Shown here: positions 36,675-46,234 of the stretch, piece after piece | Layout of the letters: each line of letters begins with the position of its first letter | How positions within the stretch are numbered: the first letter of the stretch is position 1 | Source: Stenotrophomonas lactitubi | Lineage (GTDB): Bacteria > Pseudomonadota > Gammaproteobacteria > Xanthomonadales > Xanthomonadaceae | Direction: 5' to 3' | Length of the DNA stretch: 64,000 nt | Assembly: GCF_002803515.1 (NCBI RefSeq) | Contig: NZ_PHQX01000001.1 | Location: 1,054,001-1,118,000 of the forward strand | Notes under the pieces: generated by a model | Told to the model about the DNA's origin: nothing | The model's input: only the letters and a program-made list of their open reading frames with translations | The model's database searches: none | Position numbers and translations under genes: made by a program

Positions 36675-37586
36675 TCACAGGACCTGTTGAGCCCAAGCGA
36701 GCAGACGCCCCTTGGGGATTGACGTGCCCACGGCAACACTGCACGTCATGCCGGCAGCAAGCCTCACGTCGGGAGGCACCTTGTCGATATGCACACGCAC
36801 CGGGATGCGTTGGGCCAGTCGAATCCAGGTGAAGACTGGACTGACGCTCGGCAGGCCATGCTGATCGGAGTAGTCGTTGGTGTCCGCCACGCCGCGACCA
36901 ATACTGGAAACGTGACCTTGGATCAGTGAATCGAAGCCCATGAGACGAATTTGCGCTTGGTCTCCGGGAGCGATATGCCTGAGCTTGGTTTCCTCGAAAT
37001 ATCCGGTAATCCAGAAACTGTCCGGATCTAGGATCGCGACCTTGCTGGTACCCTTGGTCGCATAGTCGCCAGTGCGTAGGTGGAGATTTGTGATATAGCC
37101 GTCAACGGGTGCCACGACCGTCGCTCGCCTGACATCTAGCTCGGCTTTGGCCAGCTCAGCTCGTACACGATCCACTGCCGCCCGCACTGCACGCACGTCA
37201 CCGTTGGCTTGATCGATTCTTTCGTTGGCGATGATGTCGCCACCGAGCGTATTGCGCCGTTTAGCAAGATTCATCTTAATTGCGAGGTCGGCTTCATGCT
37301 GCTCAAGCTCAGCCTTCTTCTCCATAACTTCAAGTTCGAGATCCTCAGTGTCAAGCCGGTAGAGCACGTCTCCCCGGTTCACATGCTGGTTGTCCTTGAT
37401 CGCGACTTCGACAACGGTGCCGGAAACTTCCGGGGCAATCTGTACAACTTCGGCACTCACGCGCCCGTCGCGCGTCCAAGGGGAAACTACATACTCGCGC
37501 CATAGCACCGAGATCAGCCATGCCATTCCAGCGACTGCCAGAAGCGTGAGAGAAATCCTGAATAGAGGTTTTAATGTCATTTTCAT
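36675..37586 (-). CDS. aaeA: HlyD-type efflux adaptor (AaeA/FusE-like)
   Basis: A 303-residue membrane-fusion protein. An N-terminal anchor (FRISLTLLAVAGMAWLISVL) is followed by the WTRDGRVSAEVVQIAPEVSG motif typical of AaeA/EmrA adaptors, an alpha-hairpin, and APVDGYITNLHLRTGDY. ATG at 37586 or 37580 is plausible; neither has a strong ribosome site. It lies between the DUF1656 gene and the outer-membrane channel. The set exports aromatic carboxylic acids such as p-hydroxybenzoate or fusaric acid in known systems. Confidence 0.9.
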   Translation of the reverse strand: MKMTLKPLFRISLTLLAVAGMAWLISVLWREYVVSPWTRDGRVSAEVVQIAPEVSGTVVEVAIKDNQHVNRGDVLYRLDTEDLELEVMEKKAELEQHEADLAIKMNLAKRRNTLGGDIIANERIDQANGDVRAVRAAVDRVRAELAKAELDVRRATVVAPVDGYITNLHLRTGDYATKGTSKVAILDPDSFWITGYFEETKLRHIAPGDQAQIRLMGFDSLIQGHVSSIGRGVADTNDYSDQHGLPSVSPVFTWIRLAQRIPVRVHIDKVPPDVRLAAGMTCSVAVGTSIPKGRLLAWAQQVL

Positions 37587-37599
37587 AGAAGACTCGGAA

Positions 37600-37794
37600 T
37601 CAGAATAAAAGGACGAAGGCTGTGATGATCGATACGAGTAGGGAGAACTCAAACAATGCCGGATGCCAAAAAAGCCGTATCACGCCTGTCCTCGCCAGCA
37701 CCGGGCGGATTCCGAGAAATAGCAGCCACGCTACGACGATGTAGAAGAGCAGCGGAGGCATGTAAATGCCCGCGACTGAAAATTCACTTAACAT
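37600..37794 (-). CDS. aaeX: DUF1656 (AaeX-like) small membrane protein
   Basis: A 64-residue protein with two membrane segments (LLFYIVVAWLLFLGIRPVLA and LFEFSLLVSIITAFVLLF). The MxEFSVAGIYMPP opening is typical of DUF1656. It overlaps the end of the FUSC gene by seven bases and precedes the adaptor, the standard order in aaeXAB-like and fusaric-acid pumps. Its precise function is unknown. Confidence 0.88.
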   Translation of the reverse strand: MLSEFSVAGIYMPPLLFYIVVAWLLFLGIRPVLARTGVIRLFWHPALFEFSLLVSIITAFVLLF

Positions 37795-39851
37795 TGCGAG
37801 TTTCTATCGTTGGTGGCGAACCAGTCGCCGTGAAGTTCGACTAACCCACCCATATCTCGGATGCAGGCGGAAATACGATGGATAGCCCTTCGATTCGTCT
37901 GGTGGGTATCTGCAGAAGCGTGGACGACTTCACTGATAACGGCCAGACGCTTGCCCGTCCCTTGCGTGGGATTCCCGGCCTCGTTCAACGCCTCGGACGC
38001 TTGTTGTCGCACCGAGGCGGGCACCTCAGTATCCTGCAGCGTTAGGTGCAGCCTCGCCGAGGACCGACCTAAATGCAGCACACCAACACACTTGCTCAGC
38101 AGCGTAGAGGCGTAATCTTTATCTCCTTTTAGGTTCGCCACAATCCCGGCCAATCGATGGTGCTGCAGGTGTTCCCACACTAGCCGCGGCCCGCTGTATC
38201 CGCTACTGATCAACTGGCGGACATCGTTGCGAATCGCATTGCTTAAGCGGCCGGCATTTCTGCGCGGATCGTGCGGTAGGATCAGTTTTAGGACATAGAC
38301 GGTTGCGATAACTGCGATCATCCAGCCAAGCGCGTAATTGAAGAACGCTGACATGTCGTAACTCATCAGGTTTTTCTCTCCAATCAGCGTGTTGAAGGCG
38401 ACCAGGTATCCCATTCCGGCAAACGCATAGTTTGGTTTCGTGATTGCGTAGAAGCCAGCGATCCAGAATGGCAGCATCACAGCGATCATCAACGGAAAGC
38501 CCTGCACATGTGGTAGCAGGAAAAATCCGCATAAGAAGGCAGGCGCTATGGCTGCCGCCGTACCTTTGACGAAGGACACTGCGCCTGCAACCGGGTTGCC
38601 TGTCATCGCCATGAGAATGCCGTAAGGAGCAAGCAGCAAGATCGCAGTTTGCCAATTGCGCCAGCCCGTCAGCAAACCCAGTTCGCCGACGAGAGTGATG
38701 AAGATCAGTGCGCGGATTCCGTTTTTGATCGCGCTATGCCAGTCCCGATGAAAGCGAAAGCTGGCAGTACGGTGCGCACGCGGGCTGTGCAGTTGGACCA
38801 ACCCGATGAGTGCAGCCTCCCAGTCGCTGATCACTTCTATCAGACGGTCCAGTTTGATGAGTGCGGTGGAACTTCCTCCTTGCGACTCGGTCTCGTCCAC
38901 CATCCGGTTTAGCCTTCGACGAAGCTGAGCCACTTTTTTAAGGGCCTCTTTAAGTTGGCTTTCTTCGCCACTCTCGACCAGCTCGATGGCTTGGGCTAGC
39001 AACTCGACAGTTTGGCCCGCTGCCGCGCGCTGGGTGTGGTCTTCCATATCCAGTCGTATGGAGGACTCCGTCGCTCCTAGGAGTGCGCCAAAGAGTGCGG
39101 CCAGGCCATCCCTGACGGCAACGGCACGAACGGCGACCTCCGGTGACTCCGCGCGGCTGACTTCGAGGAGGTCGTCAATGGCAAACAGTGCGGCGATCTG
39201 CTCGGGTGTGGCTTGGGAGGCAGGTTCGCCGCCATTACGAGTCCGCGCAAGGATGAGCCGACCCACTTTCCCCAATTGCAAAGCGATGGCCGACTCCAGC
39301 TTCTCACGTGTTGCACGGCGTGAGAACAGGGCGCTGACCACGCCAAGACAGACGACACCGACTGCAACAGTCGCTATACGGGCTGCCACACCGTTGAAGG
39401 CATGTGCGGGATTTTCCAGTACCTCATAAGCCGCGAACCCAACGGTGTAGCCAAGGACCGCAAAGGTGGTCGAGCGGAAGTGGCGCGATACGGTCGCCGC
39501 AGCGCTGCACATGCCCAGCCACAGGCCATAGCCGATCAGAAAGAGTGCCGGCGCCTGAATGGTCAGACCCAGCAGAACGATAGCGGCAATCCCGCCAATG
39601 ATCGTTCCGGCCAGGCGCGACGCGCCCTTGCCGAGCGTGGCACCTTGACTTGCGCTGGCGACGAGCATGACCGAGTTCGCCGCTGAATAGGCGCGGTCTA
39701 GTTGGAGCGAATAGGCCACGGCATAAGCCAGCGCGACCGCAGCCGCGGAGCGGAATACATAGGCCCAACCCGGCGTAAGCACGTTCACAGAAGTCAGCGC
39801 CGTGAGCGCATGTTGCGCATAGCTCCGACCTTTCAGAAGCAACATGTTCAT
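37788..39851 (-). CDS. aaeB: FUSC-family inner-membrane exporter (AaeB-like)
   Basis: A 687-residue permease with two groups of membrane segments (residues about 30-180 and 380-525), each followed by a cytosolic helical domain, the AaeB/YccS arrangement. SANSVMLVASASQGATLGKG and LTGWRNWQTAILLLAPYGIL mark the two membrane blocks. It is first in the operon. A box element shared with the TonB-receptor operon lies about 90 bases upstream. Likely substrates are aromatic acids; this connects loosely with hpd cargo but is not proven. Confidence 0.9.
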   Translation of the reverse strand: MNMLLLKGRSYAQHALTALTSVNVLTPGWAYVFRSAAAVALAYAVAYSLQLDRAYSAANSVMLVASASQGATLGKGASRLAGTIIGGIAAIVLLGLTIQAPALFLIGYGLWLGMCSAAATVSRHFRSTTFAVLGYTVGFAAYEVLENPAHAFNGVAARIATVAVGVVCLGVVSALFSRRATREKLESAIALQLGKVGRLILARTRNGGEPASQATPEQIAALFAIDDLLEVSRAESPEVAVRAVAVRDGLAALFGALLGATESSIRLDMEDHTQRAAAGQTVELLAQAIELVESGEESQLKEALKKVAQLRRRLNRMVDETESQGGSSTALIKLDRLIEVISDWEAALIGLVQLHSPRAHRTASFRFHRDWHSAIKNGIRALIFITLVGELGLLTGWRNWQTAILLLAPYGILMAMTGNPVAGAVSFVKGTAAAIAPAFLCGFFLLPHVQGFPLMIAVMLPFWIAGFYAITKPNYAFAGMGYLVAFNTLIGEKNLMSYDMSAFFNYALGWMIAVIATVYVLKLILPHDPRRNAGRLSNAIRNDVRQLISSGYSGPRLVWEHLQHHRLAGIVANLKGDKDYASTLLSKCVGVLHLGRSSARLHLTLQDTEVPASVRQQASEALNEAGNPTQGTGKRLAVISEVVHASADTHQTNRRAIHRISACIRDMGGLVELHGDWFATNDRNSQC

Positions 39852-39941
39852 TGATATTTAGATCCGTGGGCTCGAGGCTCAGGCAAGCCAATCGTTAGGA
39901 GTCGTTGAGCAATATGAATGATTGCAACTATTGCTATTTAA

Positions 39942-39965
39942 ACATACTAACATCCTATGTATAGG
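39942..39965. promoter_or_regulatory. ATCCTA-box element upstream of aaeB
   Basis: ACATACTAACATCCTA (39942-39957) matches ACATCCTAACATCCTA at 44018-44033 at 15 of 16 bases. Here it continues into TCCTA-TGTA-TAGGA, an inverted repeat (39952-39965). It lies about 90 bases upstream of aaeB, in the expected promoter region. A GntR-type regulator is encoded nearby. Confidence 0.6.
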
Positions 39966-40152
39966 AAGGGAAGTGACAGCCTAGGAAGGGGGGCATGGCG
40001 AGATCGCCACACGTGTAGCGCTGCGTTTGGGGGCGGCTTTCACAGCCGAGGCATTCGAATGTTTGCGGTCGCCGGAGGCCGTGTGGAAACCCCTTGTCAA
40101 CTTGAAGATACGTCCGGTAAAGTTTGCGGACGTATTGAACGCAGAGGTCAAC

Positions 40153-40224
40153 ATGCCCAGATACATCGAGAGTCAAGACAGGCAGCAGGTCATGCTGCTG
40201 CCGGAGTGCCTGGGCGGCTCATGA
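40153..40224 (+). pseudogene. N-terminal remnant of an IS1182-like transposase
   Basis: MPRYIESQDRQQVMLLPECL resembles the conserved start of IS1182-family transposases (MxRYIxGxDRxQxxLLPExL). The frame then leaves the family and stops at 40224. No further transposase, terminal repeats or target duplication were found. It marks an old insertion between cargo blocks. Confidence 0.6.
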
Positions 40225-40351
40225 ACGAGTTGGAGTTGCGGCCTTGGAGTTCAGCGGCATACAGCCCCCCTCCAACGCCCCTCTGCGCTGTTGAAGCTCC
40301 ACCTATGCGGTTAGATGCATCACCAGATGCGAATGCGCTATTATTGGGTGA

Positions 40352-40372
40352 ATCCATGTTGGATGATCCTAT
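40352..40372. promoter_or_regulatory. ATCC-box cluster before the GntR gene
   Basis: ATCCA-TGT-TGGAT (40352-40364) is an inverted repeat running into GGATGATCCTAT. The ATCCTA box recalls the elements at 39942 and 44018, so it may be the autoregulatory site of the GntR protein starting 24 bases later. Confidence 0.4.
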
Positions 40373-40395
40373 CTTTTGAGTATTACCGAATCGCG

Positions 40396-41094
40396 ATGAC
40401 TGATGGCACCACACTTCCGCACGCGCCGAGGCGCTCCCTGGTCGACACGACGATTGAGCTGATCCGCCGTCAGATCGAGAATGGCGTCTGGCCGGTGGGT
40501 GAGAAGATTCCGAAAGAGCAGGAACTGGCTGACATGTTGAACGTAGCTCGCAACACCGTGCGGGAAGCTATTCGCGTGCTGTCGCATGGGCAGGTGCTTG
40601 AAGTTCGGCAAGGAGATGGCACCTATGTGCGCACCAATGTCGATCCTGTCGAGGTCATGCGTCGTATTGGCCGTTCGAGCCTGCGCGAGCACCTTGCGCT
40701 ACGCTGCATGCTCGAAATCGAATCCGCGCGGCTGGCAGCTATCAACCGCTCCAAGGCGGACTTGGCGATGTTGCGCCGTCTCCTGAAGGCGCGCGGGGAG
40801 CAAAGCGATCATGAATCGCGCGCCTTGTTCGTGGACGCCGACACGGCCTTTCACTGTGCCATTGCGCGGGTATGCGGCAATAATGCGCTGTCCGAGTTGT
40901 ACCGCTACTTTTCGAACTCCGTTCGAATGAACACTTTGGCCGTACTGGAGGATGAAGACTTGCCTGAGCCTGGCCTGGATGTCCATGAGGCGATCGTCGA
41001 TGCGATCGAATGCCAAGACCCAGACGGAGCCGCAGAGGCTGTGCGTAATGTCTTGGCACCGCTGGTCACCGCGCTGAATCATCGTTCGGCGTAA
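40396..41094 (+). CDS. GntR-family (FadR/FCD subgroup) regulator
   Basis: A 232-residue regulator. The winged helix at residues 10-80 includes IRRQIENGVWPVGEKIPKEQ and NTVREAIRVLSHGQVLEVRQ. An all-helical FCD ligand domain follows with DADTAFHCAI and DVHEAIVDAI, which carry the usual metal/ligand Asp and His residues. ATG at 40396 gives a normal N-terminus; longer frames start in upstream DNA. It is divergent from the aae operon and convergent towards the TonB-receptor gene. Both operons carry the same box element, so it probably controls both, responding to a carboxylate. Confidence 0.88.
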   Translation: MTDGTTLPHAPRRSLVDTTIELIRRQIENGVWPVGEKIPKEQELADMLNVARNTVREAIRVLSHGQVLEVRQGDGTYVRTNVDPVEVMRRIGRSSLREHLALRCMLEIESARLAAINRSKADLAMLRRLLKARGEQSDHESRALFVDADTAFHCAIARVCGNNALSELYRYFSNSVRMNTLAVLEDEDLPEPGLDVHEAIVDAIECQDPDGAAEAVRNVLAPLVTALNHRSA

Positions 41095-41355
41095 GGCGAA
41101 CTGCCCCCGTTTCACCCCAATACGGAGCCTTGCCGATCCTTCGCCGTCGACACGCCGGGTGCTCAGGTTAGTCGCGCCTTTAAGCAGTTTTGTTCAGAAC
41201 GATCCGGAAGACCACATCCAGCTTGTCGTGGGGCAGGAAGCAGCATCACGAGACTTCTATCGGGCGATAGGATTCACTGCAGCTTGCACATTTCTCGCTC
41301 CATCGTCAGGCTATCTTGTCGCCCGACGATGGATAGCGAGGGATAGATCGTGCAG

Positions 41356-43564
41356 TCAGAGCTTGTAGCTCAGCGTCAGCATAAAGTTGCGCGGCGCGCC
41401 ATAGACGACTTGGTTGTAGAACCCGCTCATAAGCGTGTAGCGCCGATCGGTTAGGTTGTTGACGGTCAGCATCAGGTCTATGTTGCGTGTTGCCCGATAC
41501 TTGGCCATCAGGGATGGCTAGTGCGTAAGATTTCTGTTCCACATTGACGCTGGCACCTTGCGGGTTTGTTGCGCTCTGGTAAGTGCCGCTTTGCCACGTC
41601 ACCCCCCCGCCAACGGTCAACTTAGACCAATCGCCGGGAAGCCGATAGGTGGTGAATAGACGCGCAGTTGTGCGCGGAAGGTACGCACTTAGCCGCTCGC
41701 CCGTAGCGTCAGTGGAATTGAAGTGGGCAACGCCCCCATAGATGTTCCAGTCATCGGCCAGTTCCCCCTGGAGGTCGAATTCGACACCTCTCGACTTTGT
41801 CCCATTCACGGTGTGATACGCCCACGTACCATTTGGTAGTGCGTAGTTTTCCGCCTGCGCCAAGTTATCGAGCCGCGTTTCAAACAAGGCGATCGAAGCA
41901 TTCAGGCGCCCGTCTAAATATTCACCCTTCAACCCGACTTCGGTGTTTTTCCCATTGGTTGGCGGGAGCACCTGGTTGTTGACATTCCGGTAAGACGACT
42001 GCGGATTGAAAATTTCCGTGTAACTCGCATAGGCTGAGTAAGTGTCGTTGATGTCGTACACGACACCTGCATATGGGGTGAACTTGGCAGTCTTTTTGTA
42101 ATGCGTAGATGTGATGCCGTCGAATTCGTCGAGTTTATAGTTGTTGAATCGCCCGCCTAGAATAGCTTTCAGGGAATCCGTTAGGGAAAGGCGCACGGCG
42201 CCATAGACGCCGCTTTGTTCGATAGTGGTATGCGTGCTGGTGAAACCGTTCGCTGCGAAATTTGGTTCAGGATACTGGCCGTCATAGCCGAAAATACTCG
42301 GCATAGGCGTTAAAGGATAAACAAATCCACTGTTGTATTCATCCTCCGTTCGACGAGACGCCAGAACCCCTAGGACCAGTTCATGCTTGCGGCCAAGTAA
42401 CTCGAATGGACCACTGACCATTGTATCGAAGCTGTTCTGCCTGGACGGAGTTGAATCAGAGATCGCCAGCGGGATCATCCCCAAGCCAGTGTCTCGGTCT
42501 GGATAACCGAGTGGCGAGAGGAGTCGAGCATTGGACTTCGACCGCTGATTGGTAATGGTCGCGTTCAGTTTCCAGCCATTTTCGAATCCGTGTTCGATAC
42601 CAATGAACGCGTTTTCTAACCGGTTGTCCCAGCGGGCCCAATCAGGCGCCATGGATTTCGAGCGCGACCAATTTGTGTTTGATCCATCGCTAAACCAAAG
42701 CGGCACGCCGCCCCAGGTGACGCCTTTGGGCTTGATGTCCTGATAGTCATAGCCCATGCTCAGCACGGTATCGGGAGTGAGATCGACCTCGACTAAACCA
42801 AAGAAGGCGTTCTTCTTCTGCTGGTATCGATCTTGATATGAATGCCGATCTTGAGTGACGCCCACGATTCTGGCGCGAACACGGCCATCCTCGGTCATCG
42901 GAGTGGAGACATCTAGCATGCTGCGATAGTTGTCCCATGATCCTGCGCTCACCGAGGCATTTGCTTGGAACTCGCGCGTCGGCCTCTTTCTCACCAGGTT
43001 GATCGATGCAGACGGGTTGCCTGCGCCCGTGAGCAAGCCCGTGGCGCCGCGCACGATTTCGATGCGGTCATAGAAGGCCGTGTCTAGAAAGCTTGCGCCA
43101 TTGACGAAGCCGGTCGGGATACCGTCGTATTGGAAGCTATCAATAGAAAAGCCCCTTGCATGGAAAGTCACTTGCTCGCTGCCCAAGGTGCGAGAGCCGA
43201 CGCCTGTTGACTGTGCTAAGGCATCCTGAATTGTGTTGAGCTGCTGATCCTCCATGTGCTGCCGGGTTATGACAGTTACAGCCTGGGGCGTGTCCCTGAT
43301 GGCAAGTGGCAGTCGCGTGGCGGCAGACGTGCGTGGTGTGGTGTAGGAATTTGAACCTTCGGTGGTCTCCGAGGAGGTTTCCCCGGTGACCGTTACCGCT
43401 GGGAGCGTTACAGCCTCAGGCACCTCGCCCTTTCCCGGGTCACCCAGCCCTTGTGCATCTGCCCCTGGCGCGGCCAGCACCAGCGCGAGACTGAACGGGC
43501 CGATGACCTTGCGACCCACGTAATTCGTGCTTGTAGCACGCGATTTATGTTCTGACTTTTTCAT
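41356..43564 (-). pseudogene. TonB-dependent siderophore receptor, frameshifted near the C-terminus
   Basis: An outer-membrane ferri-siderophore receptor of the FpvA/FhuE type. A signal peptide ends at ADA-QGL. The TonB-box-like TLPAVTVTGE and the plug (DTPQAVTVITRQHMEDQQLN, then ARGFSIDSFQYDGIPTG) are followed by the barrel. At the GGG of 41511-41513 one extra base shifts the frame after EQKSYALA. The alternative frame gives LMAKYRATRNIDLMLTVNNL and ends correctly in NFMLTLSYKL with a stop at 41356-41358. As read, the last ~50 residues (final beta strands) are lost and the original frame runs to 41306. A homopolymer error is possible. Confidence 0.88.
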
Positions 43565-43576
43565 GGCGCGGGCCGC

Positions 43577-43993
43577 TCATACCGAATCGTTCATGCGACC
43601 ACCGGCGAGAACGTGCCGGCCCAGACTCTCTGCCTCGTCACGGCTGGCGCGCGCGGCTTGCGGCGTGCCAAAGGCCTTTACGAGCATCGGCAGCATTTCC
43701 TCCAACTGCGCTCGCTTGGTCGGTTCGGGTTCTACATGTATGAGCGCCAGCAAGATGCCGTCCAGCATCTCCTTGTGGCTTTTCAGCCAAGCACCGCGCA
43801 TGACGCGATCGTCGTGTGCCTCGTCCGGCCCGCCTGCGACGTAGATGAGGACAAAGGGCTTGCCGCGAGCGAGGAACTCATCCATCTCCGCGCACCAGGG
43901 GGCGCCGTAGCCTTCGTAGATGCTGGAGCCTTCGAATCGGACTATAGGGAAGTCGCTGGCGTCGTGAACTTTTGGCTGTTGCTGTTGCGACAT
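43577..43993 (-). CDS. Conserved-looking small protein upstream of the TonB receptor
   Basis: A 138-residue cytosolic protein, family not recognised with certainty. It has an alternating hydrophobic strand (GKPFVLIYVAGG), an acidic DEAHDDRVM turn and an amphipathic C-terminal half (AQLEEMLPMLVKAFGTPQAA). There is no signal peptide or membrane segment. It starts the operon, 12 bases before the receptor. A box element shared with the aae promoter lies just upstream. The receptor needs no such protein, so it may modify or sense the siderophore pathway; this is a guess. Confidence 0.7.
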   Translation of the reverse strand: MSQQQQPKVHDASDFPIVRFEGSSIYEGYGAPWCAEMDEFLARGKPFVLIYVAGGPDEAHDDRVMRGAWLKSHKEMLDGILLALIHVEPEPTKRAQLEEMLPMLVKAFGTPQAARASRDEAESLGRHVLAGGRMNDSV

Positions 43994-44017
43994 GGTCTAT
44001 TCCTTTCAGTTGATTTA

Positions 44018-44034
44018 CATCCTAACATCCTACC
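44018..44034. promoter_or_regulatory. ATCCTA-box element upstream of the receptor operon
   Basis: ACATCCTAACATCCTA (44018-44033) contains two direct ATCCTA boxes and matches the element before aaeB at 15 of 16 bases, in the same orientation relative to the regulated genes. It lies 25 bases before the 43993 start. Confidence 0.6.
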
Positions 44035-44112
44035 TTATATTGAGATCTATTCGCAATTGGAAAATGGTTACTTGTCCTAGTGTTGCATCCGGGCACATGT
44101 GAGTCCGCCATA

Positions 44113-44143
44113 TTGACCTTCCAACCATTGGAAGCAATACAGT
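44113..44143 (+). promoter_or_regulatory. CueR-type promoter before the DUF305 gene
   Basis: TTGACC (44113-44118) and TACAGT (44138-44143) are 19 bases apart. The spacer contains the perfect dyad CTTCCAA-CCA-TTGGAAG. It is closely similar to the copZ promoter at 5279 (TTGACCTTCCAACC shared), so CueR is the likely activator. Confidence 0.8.
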
Positions 44144-44175
44144 GACCACATCATCAAGGTCCAAGGAGAATTTTC

Positions 44176-44874
44176 ATGAATCTAAACAAGCTCAGTCTCA
44201 TGTTCATTGCTGGCGCCGTGCTGGTTGCTGGAGGTTTGACAGTCGTCCAAAGCGGCCTGGAGTCCTCCGGCAAAATTGAACCGCCGACCAGTGCCAGCGG
44301 CGGACATGGGCATGACATACCTTCCAGCATGTCCGCGATCAATAGCCCCTCCACCATTGCCTATCGTGCCGTGACCAATGAGATGCACGCGGGAATGGGA
44401 GCGCAGTTCACTGGCAACGCCGACGGCGATTTCATGCGCGGCATGATCCCGCATCACCAGGGCGCGATCGACATGGCCAAGGTGGCGCTGCAGTACGGCA
44501 AGGACCCGGAGGTTCGCAAGCTCGCCCAGGACGTCATCACCGCGCAGGAAGACGAGATCGCCATGATGAAAAAGTGGCTGGGCGACAACGGCCAGCAGGC
44601 GACGACCGGCAGCTCGGGCGATGCCTCGACGGCCGCCTATCGTGCCGGCAACGACCGCATGCATGCGGACATGATGATCGACTTCAGCGGCGACGCAGAT
44701 GTGGATTTCATGCGCGGCATGATCCCACACCACCAGGGCGCGATCGACATGGCCAAGGTGGCGCTTCAATACGGCAAAGATCCAGAGGTCAGCAAGCTGG
44801 CCCAGGAAGTCATAACCGCGCAGGAAGGCGAGATTGCCATGATGAAGAGCTGGCTAGCCGCTCGGGGCAAGTGA
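44176..44874 (+). CDS. Exported protein with tandem DUF305 domains
   Basis: A 232-residue protein with an N-terminal signal or anchor ([19 protein letters not shown]). Two DUF305 copies follow, each containing [20 protein letters not shown] and a MMKxWL end; the second begins 92 residues after the first. The paired His-His and Met-rich motif is the putative Cu-binding site of DUF305 proteins such as cyanobacterial CopM. The CueR-type promoter agrees with periplasmic copper binding. Near-identity of the two copies indicates recent duplication. Confidence 0.88.
   Translation: MNLNKLSLMFIAGAVLVAGGLTVVQSGLESSGKIEPPTSASGGHGHDIPSSMSAINSPSTIAYRAVTNEMHAGMGAQFTGNADGDFMRGMIPHHQGAIDMAKVALQYGKDPEVRKLAQDVITAQEDEIAMMKKWLGDNGQQATTGSSGDASTAAYRAGNDRMHADMMIDFSGDADVDFMRGMIPHHQGAIDMAKVALQYGKDPEVSKLAQEVITAQEGEIAMMKSWLAARGK
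44431..44856 (+). repeat. Direct repeat with 276-bp period in the DUF305 gene
   Basis: TTCATGCGCGGCATGATCCC at 44431 recurs at 44707, and similarity continues for roughly 150 bases with mostly third-position changes. It is an internal gene duplication. Confidence 0.8.
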
Positions 44875-44884
44875 AGGTGCGACT

Positions 44885-45142
44885 ATGCCCCAGGCCAACA
44901 CCCCGTACATCCTCATCTACAGCACTCCGACGTGCCCGGACTGCCGGGCGCTGAAGGCGTGGCTGTCCCAGCAGGGCATCGCGTTTGAAGAGCGCGACCT
45001 GACCGACCCGAAGATTTCCGCGGAGGCTAAGTCACGAACCGGCGTGCGTGTGGCCCCGATCACGATCGTCGGCGACGACGTGTTCTATGGCACCTTCGCG
45101 AGCCAGAAGCCGAGGCTGATGAAGGCGCTCGGTCTTCAGTGA
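44885..45142 (+). CDS. Glutaredoxin/NrdH-like redox protein
   Basis: An 85-residue thioredoxin-fold protein with active site CPDC (Cys17, Cys20) and the cis-Pro stretch VRVAPITIVGDDVFYG. It has no signal peptide, so it is cytosolic. It starts ten bases after the DUF305 gene, in the same operon under the CueR-type promoter. It is probably a dithiol reductase that repairs or buffers copper-oxidised thiols. Confidence 0.88.
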   Translation: MPQANTPYILIYSTPTCPDCRALKAWLSQQGIAFEERDLTDPKISAEAKSRTGVRVAPITIVGDDVFYGTFASQKPRLMKALGLQ

Positions 45143-45150
45143 ACCGCTGA

Positions 45151-46185
<1,035 letters not shown>

Positions 46186-46234
46186 AGCCTGCCACCCGCT
46201 CAAACAGAACGTGTGGCACTTCCCCCTTAGTCGG

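Larger units (their letters stand above)
39852..40395. other. 544-bp intergenic region between aaeB and the GntR gene
   Basis: It contains the ATCCTA-box element near 39942-39965, a transposase remnant at 40153-40224, and ATCC boxes at 40352-40372 just before the GntR start. The stretch 39970-40150 shows no convincing gene; open frames there are short and overlap each other. Confidence 0.6.

Noticed and set aside
41159..41355. Possible GNAT acetyltransferase fragment (REFYRAIGFT-like DFYRAIGFTAAC)
   Set aside because: Only about ten residues look like the family; the rest does not, and the frame overlaps the end of the receptor gene.
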